17,997 nucleotides of DNA from positions 12,170-30,166 of the forward strand of contig CAKKRO010000229.1 of the NCBI GenBank assembly GCA_919902625.1, written 5' to 3'. The translations under genes were made by a program, and so were the position numbers. The stretch is from Nitrosomonadaceae bacterium (GTDB lineage Bacteria; Pseudomonadota; Gammaproteobacteria; Burkholderiales; Nitrosomonadaceae). Within the stretch, counting starts at the first letter, position 1; each line of letters begins with the position of its first letter. This document shows positions 1 to 6,954 of this stretch, one piece after another. Under the pieces are notes generated by a model that was not told the DNA's origin, ran no database searches, and saw nothing but the letters and a program-made list of their open reading frames with translations.

Positions 1-192
1 CCGGGTATCCGGCAACATGAAATAGCCAGAATTCTGGAGCGTGGTGTGCGTGCCGATCAATCCACGCCAGGCCACGGCATTGGCTTGGCCATTGTGGGGG
101 ATATCGTCCGGGCTTACGGTGGGGATCTGTCGATTGAGAATAATAAAACCGATGGTGTTTGCGTGACCCTTCACTTGAGGAGGAGAAAATGA
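1..192 (+). CDS. Sensor histidine kinase, C-terminal fragment (PhoQ-like)
   Basis: Only the last 63 codons lie in the window; the 5' part is cut off by the window edge. The frame begins with PGI, the end of a kinase G1 box. It continues through an arginine-rich lid (RILERGVRAD) to a G2 box, GHGIGLAIV, then AYGGDLSIEN and a basic tail ending in RRRK. This is the ATP-binding end of a HATPase_c domain. The ERGVRAD...GIGLAIV..IV.AYGG wording matches PhoQ-type kinases, which phosphorylate a partner response regulator from the inner membrane. The partner would be expected upstream, outside the window. The fold is certain; the PhoQ-like subgroup is an inference from the short lid sequence, and the sensed signal cannot be judged. 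Confidence 0.85.
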   Translation, partial: PGIRQHEIARILERGVRADQSTPGHGIGLAIVGDIVRAYGGDLSIENNKTDGVCVTLHLRRRK

Positions 193-331
193 TATTTTAA
201 GTTACATGGAAACATTTACTTAAGATAATAATGAAAAATATTTAAAATTTTTACTAAAGTTATTAATTTTTTATCCGATATAAAAAACGTAACCCTCCCT
301 AGGGATCTGAAGTAATGATACAAATCAATAC

Positions 332-356
332 TTTGGATCCTGCCTCAAGATCCAAA
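332..356. repeat. Inverted repeat (8-bp arms, 9-base loop)
   Basis: The arms TTTGGATC (332-339) and GATCCAAA (349-356) are perfectly complementary. The repeat lies between the convergent kinase and PilZ genes. There is no T-run after it on either strand, so a plain intrinsic terminator is not convincing. Confidence 0.4.
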
Positions 357-391
357 TCCAATCCAAATTCAAACTCATCTGTTTATTTGAA

Positions 392-408
392 TCTCGCAAT
401 TAGCGAGA
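392..408. repeat. Short hairpin between convergent genes, possible weak terminator
   Basis: TCTCGC (392-397) and GCGAGA (403-408) form a perfect 6-bp stem over a 5-base loop. On the minus strand one wobble pair and one A-T pair can be added. It lies about 45 bases beyond the PilZ stop and 200 beyond the kinase stop, where transcription from both sides should end. No good T-tract follows, so the terminator role is tentative. Confidence 0.35.
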
Positions 409-450
409 CTCATTATTTAGCGGCTTCAGCAGATTGATTAAAACTAGGAA

Positions 451-1332
451 TCAAGCGGCGTGATAAGGATTTTCGACTATTTCCTGATAAATCAGACTAC
501 GCAGTGCAAAAACCTGATCTGATTTTAATTCGGTGAATTCAATGCCGAGATACAATATTTTTTGGTCGTTTTTGTGGGTCTGTTTGGTAGATCTGATGAT
601 GCTTTTTACTGATAAAGGGGTTTCCTGGTCAAGAATCTTGACGGTAAAACATAGCATTATTATCGCGCCCAATTCGCCCAAGGAGGCTGTCGTGCTAATC
701 TCTGCGCCAGTGGTGCTTAGATCAGTGATGACCAAAGGAGTGGACTTGTCGGAGACTGAAGCTGAAATGTTGCACTTAATGCGCCGTGATTTCCGGATAG
801 TCTGGCTTGATATATGTTTAGGGAATGATAAATGTAGATACTTGAAGGGTAATTTAATAATCTTATCTACAAAAACCGTAAAACTAAATACACACTGCCC
901 ACTGAATAAGCGTACCAGAATCTGCTCTCCTTCCAGAAAGGGCTCTCCTGTCAATGAATCTGACGCAGGCATACTGACAATTAAAGTGTTGTCTTGTACA
1001 TAACCAATCAGGACTGCCATGTAGAAGTTGTTGTTTGTTTCACCCAGTGTTTCTTTTAATTGTGACGAAAGTTTAAGTTGCAGCTTATGGCCCACTTTGA
1101 GTTGCATGTCTTCAAAGCTAAACGGATCAGACTTGTTCTTGCCGGATTGAATTTGCTCTGATGCGACCTTTTGATCGCGGAATATCGATGACGCCTCCAG
1201 TTTCTTTAATTCATCAGTTGTTTTGATGATGTAACCGCGCTTTTGTATCGGCTTGTGCGTGTGATCGAATAAATTCCATGGTAGCGGCTGACCAATGGCC
1301 AGATCTGATGCCTGTACTTGTATCAAATCCAT
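451..1332 (-). CDS. PilZ-domain c-di-GMP receptor, YcgR-like, 293 aa
   Basis: The C-terminal domain (about 178-285) carries both halves of the PilZ c-di-GMP signature: R180-KSR-R184 (RxxxR) and D204-LSTT-G209 (D/NxSxxG). The middle part (about 80-172) resembles the YcgR N-terminal flagellar-brake domain, with a strand-rich stretch and the phrase FKYLHLSFP just before the PilZ arginines. The first 60 residues form a small extra domain opening with VQASDLAIGQPLPWNLFD. No signal peptide or membrane segment is seen, so the protein is probably cytosolic. YcgR-type proteins bind c-di-GMP and slow the flagellar motor or act on other surface processes; the output here is unknown. The gene stands alone. 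The ATG at 1332 has no strong ribosome site before it. The PilZ assignment is firm; the flagellar role is inference. Confidence 0.9.
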   Translation of the reverse strand: MDLIQVQASDLAIGQPLPWNLFDHTHKPIQKRGYIIKTTDELKKLEASSIFRDQKVASEQIQSGKNKSDPFSFEDMQLKVGHKLQLKLSSQLKETLGETNNNFYMAVLIGYVQDNTLIVSMPASDSLTGEPFLEGEQILVRLFSGQCVFSFTVFVDKIIKLPFKYLHLSFPKHISSQTIRKSRRIKCNISASVSDKSTPLVITDLSTTGAEISTTASLGELGAIIMLCFTVKILDQETPLSVKSIIRSTKQTHKNDQKILYLGIEFTELKSDQVFALRSLIYQEIVENPYHAA

Positions 1333-1670
1333 AATTGACTATTCAAGTGATAAATGAAAAATTTAATTAATGAGTTGGGGGACTGCTGATTTATATTTAT
1401 GGATCAATATTTGATTATTAGGATCGCATATAGCTCTTTTTTACGGCACTGCTGATTTGAAACTTTAGCAGTTTAAATTTACGATATTAAGAGAGAGATA
1501 GGGGATGCAGCGGTAAGAGCTTGTTATCGGGTATTTCTCATGAATTTTCCAGTTGCTGCGGAAATCCTTTACTGCGTGCTCAGGGATTAAGAGCCAATTC
1601 ACTTTTTCTCTTTATTGAGCAAATCGTTTCTTAATCCCTGATTTAAAGTGATGGCGGTTCAGGCCAAATG
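1333..1670. other. Intergenic region with repeats
   Basis: This is AT-rich, non-coding DNA between two minus-strand genes; it must hold the promoter of the PilZ gene. An 11-base direct repeat ACTGCTGATTT occurs at 1382-1392 and 1448-1458. The 1580-1641 inverted repeat is listed separately. No convincing gene or consensus promoter is visible. Confidence 0.5.
1580..1641. repeat. 12-bp perfect inverted repeat with 38-base spacer
   Basis: TCAGGGATTAAG (1580-1591) is perfectly complementary to CTTAATCCCTGA (1630-1641). The spacer is T-rich and carries no start codon with a ribosome site. The repeat begins 30 bases past the stop of the small lipoprotein gene. It could be a long-loop transcript end, a pair of regulator half-sites, or the remnant ends of a tiny element. 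Confidence 0.5.
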
Positions 1671-2024
1671 CTATTTGATTTCCAGAACCATTTTTCGATG
1701 GATGCCAGCCAAATCCATATTTGCTTTGACTGCTTGCTCATAGGCGTGAATTAAGCTTCGGCAATGTGCCTGCAGATCTAATGTTTGTCTACCATAATGA
1801 GAGGCATTGTTTTCATATTGCTCAAGCATTTTTTGATGCTCTTGGACTTTTGACTGCATTTCTTTGGCGGTATCTTCATAATGTCTAGCTAATGCTTCAT
1901 GATCAGTCCGGGTTTTGGCATTTTGTACGGCTTGGGTCATGTCCATGGGATGAGGATTCATTTGGGCACATGCAGTCAGTGAGCCCAGAATAATTAGAGC
2001 TAATAAATTACACCATATTTTCAT
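1671..2024 (-). CDS. Small coiled-coil lipoprotein of unknown function, 117 aa
   Basis: The protein opens with a short basic start, a hydrophobic stretch and a lipobox LTAC (Cys19), so it should be exported, lipidated and membrane-anchored. No Asp follows the Cys (next residues AQM), which favours sorting to the outer membrane. Residues about 35-115 are highly charged, Gln- and Glu-rich and lack prolines, as expected of a long alpha-helical coiled coil. A good ribosome site, AAGGAG, lies about 6 bases before the ATG. The gene stands alone between two intergenic gaps of more than 300 bases. I do not recognise a named family, and no function is proposed beyond an envelope lipoprotein. Confidence 0.8.
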   Translation of the reverse strand: MKIWCNLLALIILGSLTACAQMNPHPMDMTQAVQNAKTRTDHEALARHYEDTAKEMQSKVQEHQKMLEQYENNASHYGRQTLDLQAHCRSLIHAYEQAVKANMDLAGIHRKMVLEIK

Positions 2025-2473
2025 ATTGTTACTCCTTAAATATCGGTTGAATGAATACCTGCATCAATAACTAAAAAACTTATGATCCGGTTTTTATGGA
2101 ATTCAGTATTGACTGGTTGTAATTATGAGCATGAATTAAAAACCATTTCAATAGAAATGTTTAACAGTTCCTATGAATTAAATAAATCTTGTTGTGCTGA
2201 TATAGCTATTTTATTAATTGCGTAAACAATTTTCATGAGTAATCTGGCAGATTTCGCATCACTGATTCGGTATTCAAATTACCGGGCAACAAACTGGATA
2301 AATGTGAAGATATTGTGAATTCTTGTGTTGTATTTTTTATGATAAGTGGGTTTCCTCGCTTGTTCGCGTTGACCCTTCAATTGATTCAGTGTTAAAGTTG
2401 TGCCCATGTAAAGATTGGGGTTTTTCTTGGCGTGATATGGTATTGATGGTTTTCATAATCTTTGGGGGGAGTA
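2025..2473. other. Long AT-rich divergent intergenic region
   Basis: About 450 bases separate the minus-strand lipoprotein gene from the plus-strand porin gene. Both promoters must lie here, and the size leaves room for regulator binding. Open frames inside it on the minus strand (around 2337-2555) run into the porin coding region, carry no recognisable protein and are not called. Confidence 0.5.
2369..2397 (+). promoter_or_regulatory. Candidate sigma-70 promoter for the porin
   Basis: TTGACC (2369-2374) is followed after 17 bases by TTAAAG (2392-2397). The -35 is close to consensus and the -10 is weak. A start near 2404 would give a leader of about 70 bases before the porin ATG. Read by eye only. 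Confidence 0.3.
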
Positions 2474-3844
2474 ATGAAGTATAAATCAATCTACAAGAAT
2501 CAGATGGTTCATGCGGTGGCTGGAGGGTTGCTGCTGATTGGCATGAGTTCATCAAGTGTTCATGCTAACACTGTAATGAGTAATGGCAGTAACGTCAGTA
2601 AAAGCATGATGAATGCGTTTAAAAGCAGTGGTATTACAGCTGGTGGTTGGGTTAATGGCGGCGCCACTTTCAATCCGAGTCAAACGGATGGATACAATGG
2701 CCCGGTCACTTTTGCGGATCAGGCTAACCGATTCCAGATGAACCAATTGAATATATTCCTGCAACGAGCAGTGAAGACGGAAGGCAAAGGTTGGGATATC
2801 GGCTTCCGTGCGGATTTTATGTTTGGTACCGATGCTATTTTCACCCAGGCTTATGGCAATCCTGCGTTTGATCCCAACTCTGGAAGAGTCTTGAATGATC
2901 GGGGCAACTGGGATCTGAATCTATGTTGTAGCTCCAGCCGTACCTACGGGATCGCATTTCCGCAGGCTTATGCAGAAATTTATGCACCGATAGGCAATGG
3001 ATTGAATGTTAAAGTAGGCCATTTTTATACACCGATTGGCTATGAAAGCGTTCCGGCGCCTAACAACTTTTTCTATACCCATGCGTATACCATGCAATAT
3101 GGTGAGCCCTTTACGCATACCGGCGTATTGAGCAATTATACGGTAAACAAGAATATTACCGCCATGGCCGGCGCAATCGGCGGTAGCGGAACAGGCGGTT
3201 GGGATGGTAACTTTGACAAGCAGATGGGAAATTGGGGGGGGATTGGTGGCGTTACCTGGACCAGTGACGATAAAAAAAGCTCGCTCAATGTTGCCGGCAC
3301 CGGCAGTACAACTTCCACGCGCAGTAATAATTTCTGGGGCATGTACAGCATTGTCCTGAAACATATGTTTACCGACAAGACCCATTTTATTCTGCAACAT
3401 GACCATGGTTTCTCTGACGGCATATTAACAGTCAACGGACCAGTTAATGCTGAGTGGTATGGCGTTAACTCGCATGCGTATTATGATCTGACGCCTGATC
3501 TGTCAGTCGGTGTTCGCGCTGAGTGGTTCCGCGACCGGGATGGTGTCCGTGTTTGGTCGCCAGGACGTGTCTCTGCAGCGACTAATCAAGTGGGAAGAAG
3601 CTATGCCAGTAATGCAGGTTTACTCGCCACGAGTGCACCTGCAGATTATTACGCAGTCACCATCGGTGCAAACTGGAAAGCGGCTAGAACGTTGAATCTT
3701 GGCTGGCAGGGACTAAGGCAGTTGAATATTCGCCCGAATATCCGCTGGGACCGGGCGGATGCGCTGAATGGCGTCGCTTATCGGCCATTTGGCGGCAACA
3801 AGGATCAGGTTGTATTCTCATTGGATGCGATGATTCCTTTCTAA
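2474..3844 (+). CDS. Outer-membrane beta-barrel porin, BBP2/OmpL-like, 456 aa
   Basis: A signal peptide covers residues 1-31 (cleavage expected after SVHA). The mature protein is strand-rich, with alternating aromatic and small residues, and ends in Phe (DAMIPF), the usual last residue of a BAM-inserted barrel. The order GWVNGG..., QMNQLNIFLQRAV, GWDIGFRADFMFG, YAEIYAPIG, VKVGHFYTPIGYE is typical of the putative beta-barrel porin-2 family. Such proteins are thought to be diffusion channels; the substrate is unknown. The ATG at 2474 is preferred over an in-frame TTG at 2462 because it follows the purine-rich ribosome site GGGGGGAG and gives a clean signal peptide. An odd feature is the adjacent pair C151-C152, uncommon in porins. 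A strong terminator follows 25 bases after the stop. Confidence 0.85.
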   Translation: MKYKSIYKNQMVHAVAGGLLLIGMSSSSVHANTVMSNGSNVSKSMMNAFKSSGITAGGWVNGGATFNPSQTDGYNGPVTFADQANRFQMNQLNIFLQRAVKTEGKGWDIGFRADFMFGTDAIFTQAYGNPAFDPNSGRVLNDRGNWDLNLCCSSSRTYGIAFPQAYAEIYAPIGNGLNVKVGHFYTPIGYESVPAPNNFFYTHAYTMQYGEPFTHTGVLSNYTVNKNITAMAGAIGGSGTGGWDGNFDKQMGNWGGIGGVTWTSDDKKSSLNVAGTGSTTSTRSNNFWGMYSIVLKHMFTDKTHFILQHDHGFSDGILTVNGPVNAEWYGVNSHAYYDLTPDLSVGVRAEWFRDRDGVRVWSPGRVSAATNQVGRSYASNAGLLATSAPADYYAVTIGANWKAARTLNLGWQGLRQLNIRPNIRWDRADALNGVAYRPFGGNKDQVVFSLDAMIPF

Positions 3845-3868
3845 GCTGGCCATTTATGAGGATGAAGG

Positions 3869-3896
3869 AAAAAATGCGCCTGCGGGCGCATTTTTT
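3869..3896. terminator. Bidirectional intrinsic terminator between porin and rluD
   Basis: A 12-bp perfect stem is formed by 3869-3880 and 3885-3896, with the core TGCGCC / GGCGCA and a 4-base loop. It is flanked by six A on the left and six T on the right, so it can end transcription from both strands. It lies between the porin stop and the convergent rluD stop, exactly where such a site is expected. Confidence 0.9.
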
Positions 3897-3936
3897 ATAG
3901 GCTGCATTGCTTGCTTCTATTTTAATTCGTAATATG

Positions 3937-4974
3937 TCATCGCACTGATAGCTCTTCTTCGCTGTATTGTCTCAATACTTCTAATAAATGATCCATATCA
4001 TCCGGTGCAACGGCTTCCCATTGTATGACCTGTCCGGTTTGTGGATGGGTCAGTGCTAATTTCTGGGCATGTAGCGCTTGTCTGGGGAAGTTGACTAATA
4101 GCTGTCCAATGCGCTGCCGGGTTTTTTTGGGCTTGCCGCCGTATACCGGGTCGCCTGCCAATGGATATCCGATGGAATTCATATGAACCCGTATTTGATG
4201 CGTGCGGCCTGTTTCAAGACTACATTGAAGTAAAGTGCAGCCTTCAAAGGTTTCAATCACCTGATAGTGAGTGCGTGCTGATTTGCCGTTTGTCATAACG
4301 GCCATTTTCGTGCGATGGATAGGATGCCGGCCTATCGGCGCATCGACAATGCCATCTTGTCCAACTTGTCCCAGAACCAACGCGAGATAATCGCGTTTCA
4401 CGGTATGCTGTTGTAATTGGCGGACGAGGTTCGTTTGAGCTTCTATCGTTTTTGCAACGACCAATAAACCACTGGTGTTTTTGTCCAGGCGGTGGACGAT
4501 ACCGGCGCGTGGCACATTGCCTAATTGAGGCGCATGATGCAGCAGGGCATTGAGCAAAGTGCCTTGCCAGTTTCCATTGCCGGGATGGGTGACTAAACCG
4601 GCAGGCTTGTTGATAATGATCAATGTATCATCTTCATGAATGATGCTCAAGCTGATATCTTCAGCCGTATCAGTTGATTCAGTGGCAGTATCTTCTTGAG
4701 GTGAAATCCGGATATGTTCATTTCCCCATACCTTCTGTTTTACCGTGGTGACCCGGCCATCCAGCATGACCCGGTTTCCGGCAATCCAGGTTTGCAGGCG
4801 GCTGCGTGACCAGTGGGGTAATAGTTTTGCTAAAGCCTGATCAAGGCGAAGGCCGACATAATCAGCGGGGATTGTTAAATCAATCAGGGCCTGTGCCGAT
4901 TCGTTGTGTGCTGGCGATGATGGCTTTGCGCTATAATCGCCGGATGTATCCTTGTTTTTTACGGAATTTGTCAT
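3937..4974 (-). CDS. rluD: 23S rRNA pseudouridine synthase RluD, 345 aa
   Basis: The enzyme converts uridines in helix 69 of 23S rRNA to pseudouridine, aiding ribosome assembly. An S4-type RNA-binding domain covers about residues 38-95 (GLRLDQALAKLLPHWSRSRL). The catalytic pseudouridine synthase domain follows, with the active-site motif HRLDKNTSG at 161-169 (catalytic Asp164) and later GRTHQIRVH and GDPVYGG. The N-terminal 35 residues are low-complexity and make it slightly longer than E. coli RluD. The start at 4974 was chosen because longer frames run deep into bamD; no clear ribosome site is seen, so a start further in remains possible. The divergent pairing with bamD is the same as in E. 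coli, which favours RluD over RluA or RluC. No pgeF (yfiH) follows. Confidence 0.9.
   Translation of the reverse strand: MTNSVKNKDTSGDYSAKPSSPAHNESAQALIDLTIPADYVGLRLDQALAKLLPHWSRSRLQTWIAGNRVMLDGRVTTVKQKVWGNEHIRISPQEDTATESTDTAEDISLSIIHEDDTLIIINKPAGLVTHPGNGNWQGTLLNALLHHAPQLGNVPRAGIVHRLDKNTSGLLVVAKTIEAQTNLVRQLQQHTVKRDYLALVLGQVGQDGIVDAPIGRHPIHRTKMAVMTNGKSARTHYQVIETFEGCTLLQCSLETGRTHQIRVHMNSIGYPLAGDPVYGGKPKKTRQRIGQLLVNFPRQALHAQKLALTHPQTGQVIQWEAVAPDDMDHLLEVLRQYSEEELSVR
4932..4937 (+). promoter_or_regulatory. Predicted -10 box of bamD, inside rluD
   Basis: There is a perfect TATAAT 35 bases before the bamD ATG, so transcription would start near 4944 with a leader of about 30 bases. No good -35 hexamer is seen at the usual 16-18 base spacing; TTGTGT at 4904-4909 is too far away. 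The box lies in the rluD coding region, as it must because the two genes share no intergenic space. Confidence 0.5.
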
Positions 4975-5776
4975 GTTACGTAGTTTAACTTTAATTCTGC
5001 TGTTATGGCTATCCGCATGTAATTTGCTGCCGGATCGTACAGAAGACCAGGAAGATTGGTCTGCAAACAAATTCTATAGTGAAGCGAAAGAGAAATTGAA
5101 CGGGGGCAATTATTCAGCAGCCATTAAACTGTATGAGTCACTGGAAGCGCGCTATCCCTACGGCCGAATAGCACAGCAGGCACAGCTTGAAACGGCTTAT
5201 GCACATTATAAAAATGAAGAACCGGCTTCAGCCATTGCAGCGGCAGACCGGTTTATCAAATTACACCCCAATCATGTGAATGTAGATTATGCTTATTATA
5301 TCAAAGGATTATCAAGCTTCAATGACAATTGGGGAATGATGGCTTTCCTGATGAAAGGCCCGCTGAAACAGGATATGAGCGAACGTGATTCAAAAGCATC
5401 CAATGAATCATTCGAGAATTTCAAAGAATTGGTGACACGTTTCCCGGAGAGCAAATACGCGCCTGATGCCAGAAATCGTATGGCACATTTGCTGAATGTC
5501 GTTGCCATGAGCGAAGTTCATGTGGCGCGTTACTATATGAAGCGCAAGGCCTATATTGCTGCAGCCAATCGAGCGCAGAATGTGATAAAGGAATATCCCC
5601 GCACACCGGCCACTGAGGAAGCGCTCTATATTATGATTAGAGCCTATGAAGCACTGGAAATGTATGATTTGCGTGATGATGCGGAGCGCGTTATGAGGAT
5701 CAACTTCTCTGATAGTCACTTTCTCGAACAGTTACCGGAAGTCGGTGGCAAGGCATGGTGGGAATTCTGGAAGTAA
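4973..5776 (+). CDS. bamD: Outer-membrane assembly lipoprotein BamD, 267 aa
   Basis: BamD is the essential lipoprotein of the BAM complex, which inserts beta-barrel proteins into the outer membrane. The N-terminus carries a lipoprotein signal with lipobox LSAC (Cys16). Several TPR-like helical repeats follow: YSEAKEKLNGGNYSAAIKLYESLEARYPYG, then KNEEPASAIAAADRFIKLHP and ANRAQNVIKEYPRTPATEEAL. Phrases such as ARYPYG, DYAYYIKGL and FPESKYAPDAR are family hallmarks. The start at 4973 gives a complete lipoprotein signal and has ACGGA as a ribosome site 7 bases before it; an earlier TTG at 4952 is not needed. The gene stands alone, divergent from rluD, as in E. coli. The length is slightly above the E. 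coli protein. Confidence 0.95.
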   Translation: MLRSLTLILLLWLSACNLLPDRTEDQEDWSANKFYSEAKEKLNGGNYSAAIKLYESLEARYPYGRIAQQAQLETAYAHYKNEEPASAIAAADRFIKLHPNHVNVDYAYYIKGLSSFNDNWGMMAFLMKGPLKQDMSERDSKASNESFENFKELVTRFPESKYAPDARNRMAHLLNVVAMSEVHVARYYMKRKAYIAAANRAQNVIKEYPRTPATEEALYIMIRAYEALEMYDLRDDAERVMRINFSDSHFLEQLPEVGGKAWWEFWK

Positions 5777-5812
5777 CCTGATATATTTCATGGGAATATC
5801 CTGATCATTTAC

Positions 5813-6256
5813 TTAGATTCCTTTAAGATGAACAGCCAGCACATCGCATCCGGTTTGATACAAAACGCCTTTGGCTGTTGAACCCATTAGCACGGCAAGT
5901 CCATGACGTCCATGTGAGCCAACAACGATCAAATCAATTCGTTCCTGTGCGGCAAGCCGGGTAATTTCCTGCTGCGGCTCGCCCCAAACCATCCAGCGGC
6001 GTGTTGGCGCGATATCCAATTGATCGCTGAGCTGTATGAATTTGTTTTTCTCAGTTTCCAGCAAGCCATAGGATGAATCTTCATTCAGTGAAATCACCGT
6101 GCCATAAGGCGTGTCTGGCATAGGAATATTATCCAGCACATGAATGATATGGAGGCGCGCATTAAATTGATCTGCCAGATATTTTGCCTTCTGAGCGACA
6201 TAATGACCATCATCAGAGAAGTCGATCGCGAGAAGAATGTTTTGGTAGTGATCCAT
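5813..6256 (-). CDS. UspA-type universal stress protein, 147 aa
   Basis: This is a single Usp domain of normal length. It opens with the first strand NILLAIDFSDDG, including the conserved Asp12, and has the second strand RLHIIHVLD. The nucleotide-binding loop lies near the C-terminus, VVGSHGRHGLAVLMGSTA (about 111-128). The glycine pattern there is that of ATP-binding Usp proteins, so it may bind ATP, though no activity is proven. Usp proteins are cytosolic and rise under starvation or other stress. The ATG follows a good ribosome site (AAGGAA, about 6 bases). The gene is alone, convergent with bamD. Upstream inverted repeats at 6288-6304 and 6389-6404 could be control sites. Confidence 0.93.
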   Translation of the reverse strand: MDHYQNILLAIDFSDDGHYVAQKAKYLADQFNARLHIIHVLDNIPMPDTPYGTVISLNEDSSYGLLETEKNKFIQLSDQLDIAPTRRWMVWGEPQQEITRLAAQERIDLIVVGSHGRHGLAVLMGSTAKGVLYQTGCDVLAVHLKGI

Positions 6257-6287
6257 GATTGATTCCTTTTGGTTGGATTAATGATGA

Positions 6288-6304
6288 AAATATCATTGAT
6301 ATTT
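6288..6304. repeat. Inverted repeat near the uspA-like promoter
   Basis: AAATATC (6288-6294) and GATATTT (6298-6304) form a perfect 7-bp inverted repeat with 3 bases between, 32-48 bases before the uspA-like start codon. The position fits a regulator site or a leader hairpin; no specific regulator is proposed. Confidence 0.35.
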
Positions 6305-6388
6305 GGATGTTAGGTGTGGGTTCGTGTTCTGCCGGGGTGCAAAAATTGTTGATCCTGCGCCAATTAAATACTCTATCACACTCCTCAA

Positions 6389-6404
6389 CACTATCCCGAT
6401 AGTG
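6389..6404. repeat. Inverted repeat CACTAT-4-ATAGTG, candidate operator
   Basis: CACTAT (6389-6394) and ATAGTG (6399-6404) are perfect inverted half-sites separated by CCCG. The layout is that of a dimeric regulator site in a divergent promoter region. The owner is unknown. Confidence 0.35.
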
Positions 6405-6531
6405 ATTCTCAATCGATTTTGTTTGTCAACCAGGATCAATCATCATTCTGCTGGAGATATTGAGATAGAAAAATGGCGATACGTTGCTCATATTCTCTCC
6501 CTGCATAAGTATGCATATTGAAATGTCCGGC

Positions 6532-6569
6532 CGCCCGGGACAATCCATAGCTCTTTAGGCATCCGGGCG
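6532..6569 (+). repeat. GC-rich hairpin 20 bases before the receiver gene
   Basis: CGCCCGG (6532-6538) pairs perfectly with CCGGGCG (6563-6569) over a 24-base loop. A weaker outer pair, GTCC (6525-6528) with GGAC (6573-6576), can close the structure. It stands out against AT-rich surroundings and lies directly before the presumed GTG start at 6589. No T-tract follows, so it is not a simple terminator. It does not match the c-di-GMP riboswitch consensus I know. Confidence 0.5.
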
Positions 6570-6588
6570 ATGGGACTCAACTCATGTA

Positions 6589-6954
6589 GTGAAGTATCCA
6601 GGTAAAAAGATAATTGAGATAGCACGAGCGGCAAAAGCACTGATCCATAGCTTCCAAAATGAAGCTTTAAACGATTATCAACGGCTCCTTAGACATAACC
6701 TCCTGTTTGACACACAACTTACTCTACTCGATGTTATGATGCCAGAAATGGATGGAATAGCAGCATTGGGTCAATTACGAAAGCTTTCACAAACTGCGAA
6801 TACTCCTGTTATATTTATGACTGCCAAAGTACAGCCGGATGAAATTGAACAATACATAAATTTGGACGCGTCAGGTGTTATCGCAAAACCATTCGATCCG
6901 ATGGAGCTGGTTGCTGAGATCGAACAAAACTGGGTAAATTATCATGAGCAATGA
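6589..6954 (+). CDS. Response-regulator receiver protein lacking its first strand, 121 aa
   Basis: Residues 43-115 are a clear receiver domain: LLDVMMPEMDG with phospho-acceptor Asp48, FMTAK with Thr78, and IAKPFDP with Lys100. The usual first strand with the metal-binding Asp pair (VVDDE) is missing. The protein instead starts with about 10 unrelated residues and what looks like a worn first helix (IIEIARAA). The three acidic residues needed for Mg-dependent phosphorylation are therefore not all present. The start is weak: GTG at 6589, no clear ribosome site, and a stop (TAG) 30 bases upstream in frame. Neither other forward frame upstream supplies the lost strand. The gene overlaps the next by 11 bases, so translation may still be coupled. 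It is either a decayed receiver (possible pseudogene) or a non-phosphorylated variant. Confidence 0.65.
   Translation: MKYPGKKIIEIARAAKALIHSFQNEALNDYQRLLRHNLLFDTQLTLLDVMMPEMDGIAALGQLRKLSQTANTPVIFMTAKVQPDEIEQYINLDASGVIAKPFDPMELVAEIEQNWVNYHEQ

Larger units (their letters stand above)
6257..6588. other. Divergent intergenic region, uspA / signalling operon
   Basis: About 330 bases hold the promoters of the uspA-like gene (-) and the receiver/GGDEF pair (+), with three inverted repeats listed separately. A frame of 72 codons at 6303-6521 gives no recognisable protein and is not called. Confidence 0.5.

Noticed and set aside
533..1003. 156-codon plus-strand frame opposite the PilZ gene
   Set aside because: The PilZ motifs on the minus strand are unmistakable; this is a shadow frame.
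2039..2067. Promoter-like pair TTGATG/GATATT upstream of the small lipoprotein gene
   Set aside because: The implied transcription start would fall within the ribosome site, so the mRNA would lack it.
2337..2764. Minus-strand frames overlapping the porin start
   Set aside because: They lie opposite a signal peptide and barrel that are clearly coding, and show no domain of their own.
6303..6521. 72-codon plus-strand frame in the uspA/receiver gap
   Set aside because: No recognisable domain and an atypical composition. It was also examined as a lost first strand of the receiver but carries no Asp pair.
6520..6590. c-di-GMP riboswitch before the GGDEF operon
   Set aside because: The hairpin lacks the conserved purine-rich receptor strands of class I or II c-di-GMP riboswitches as I know them.
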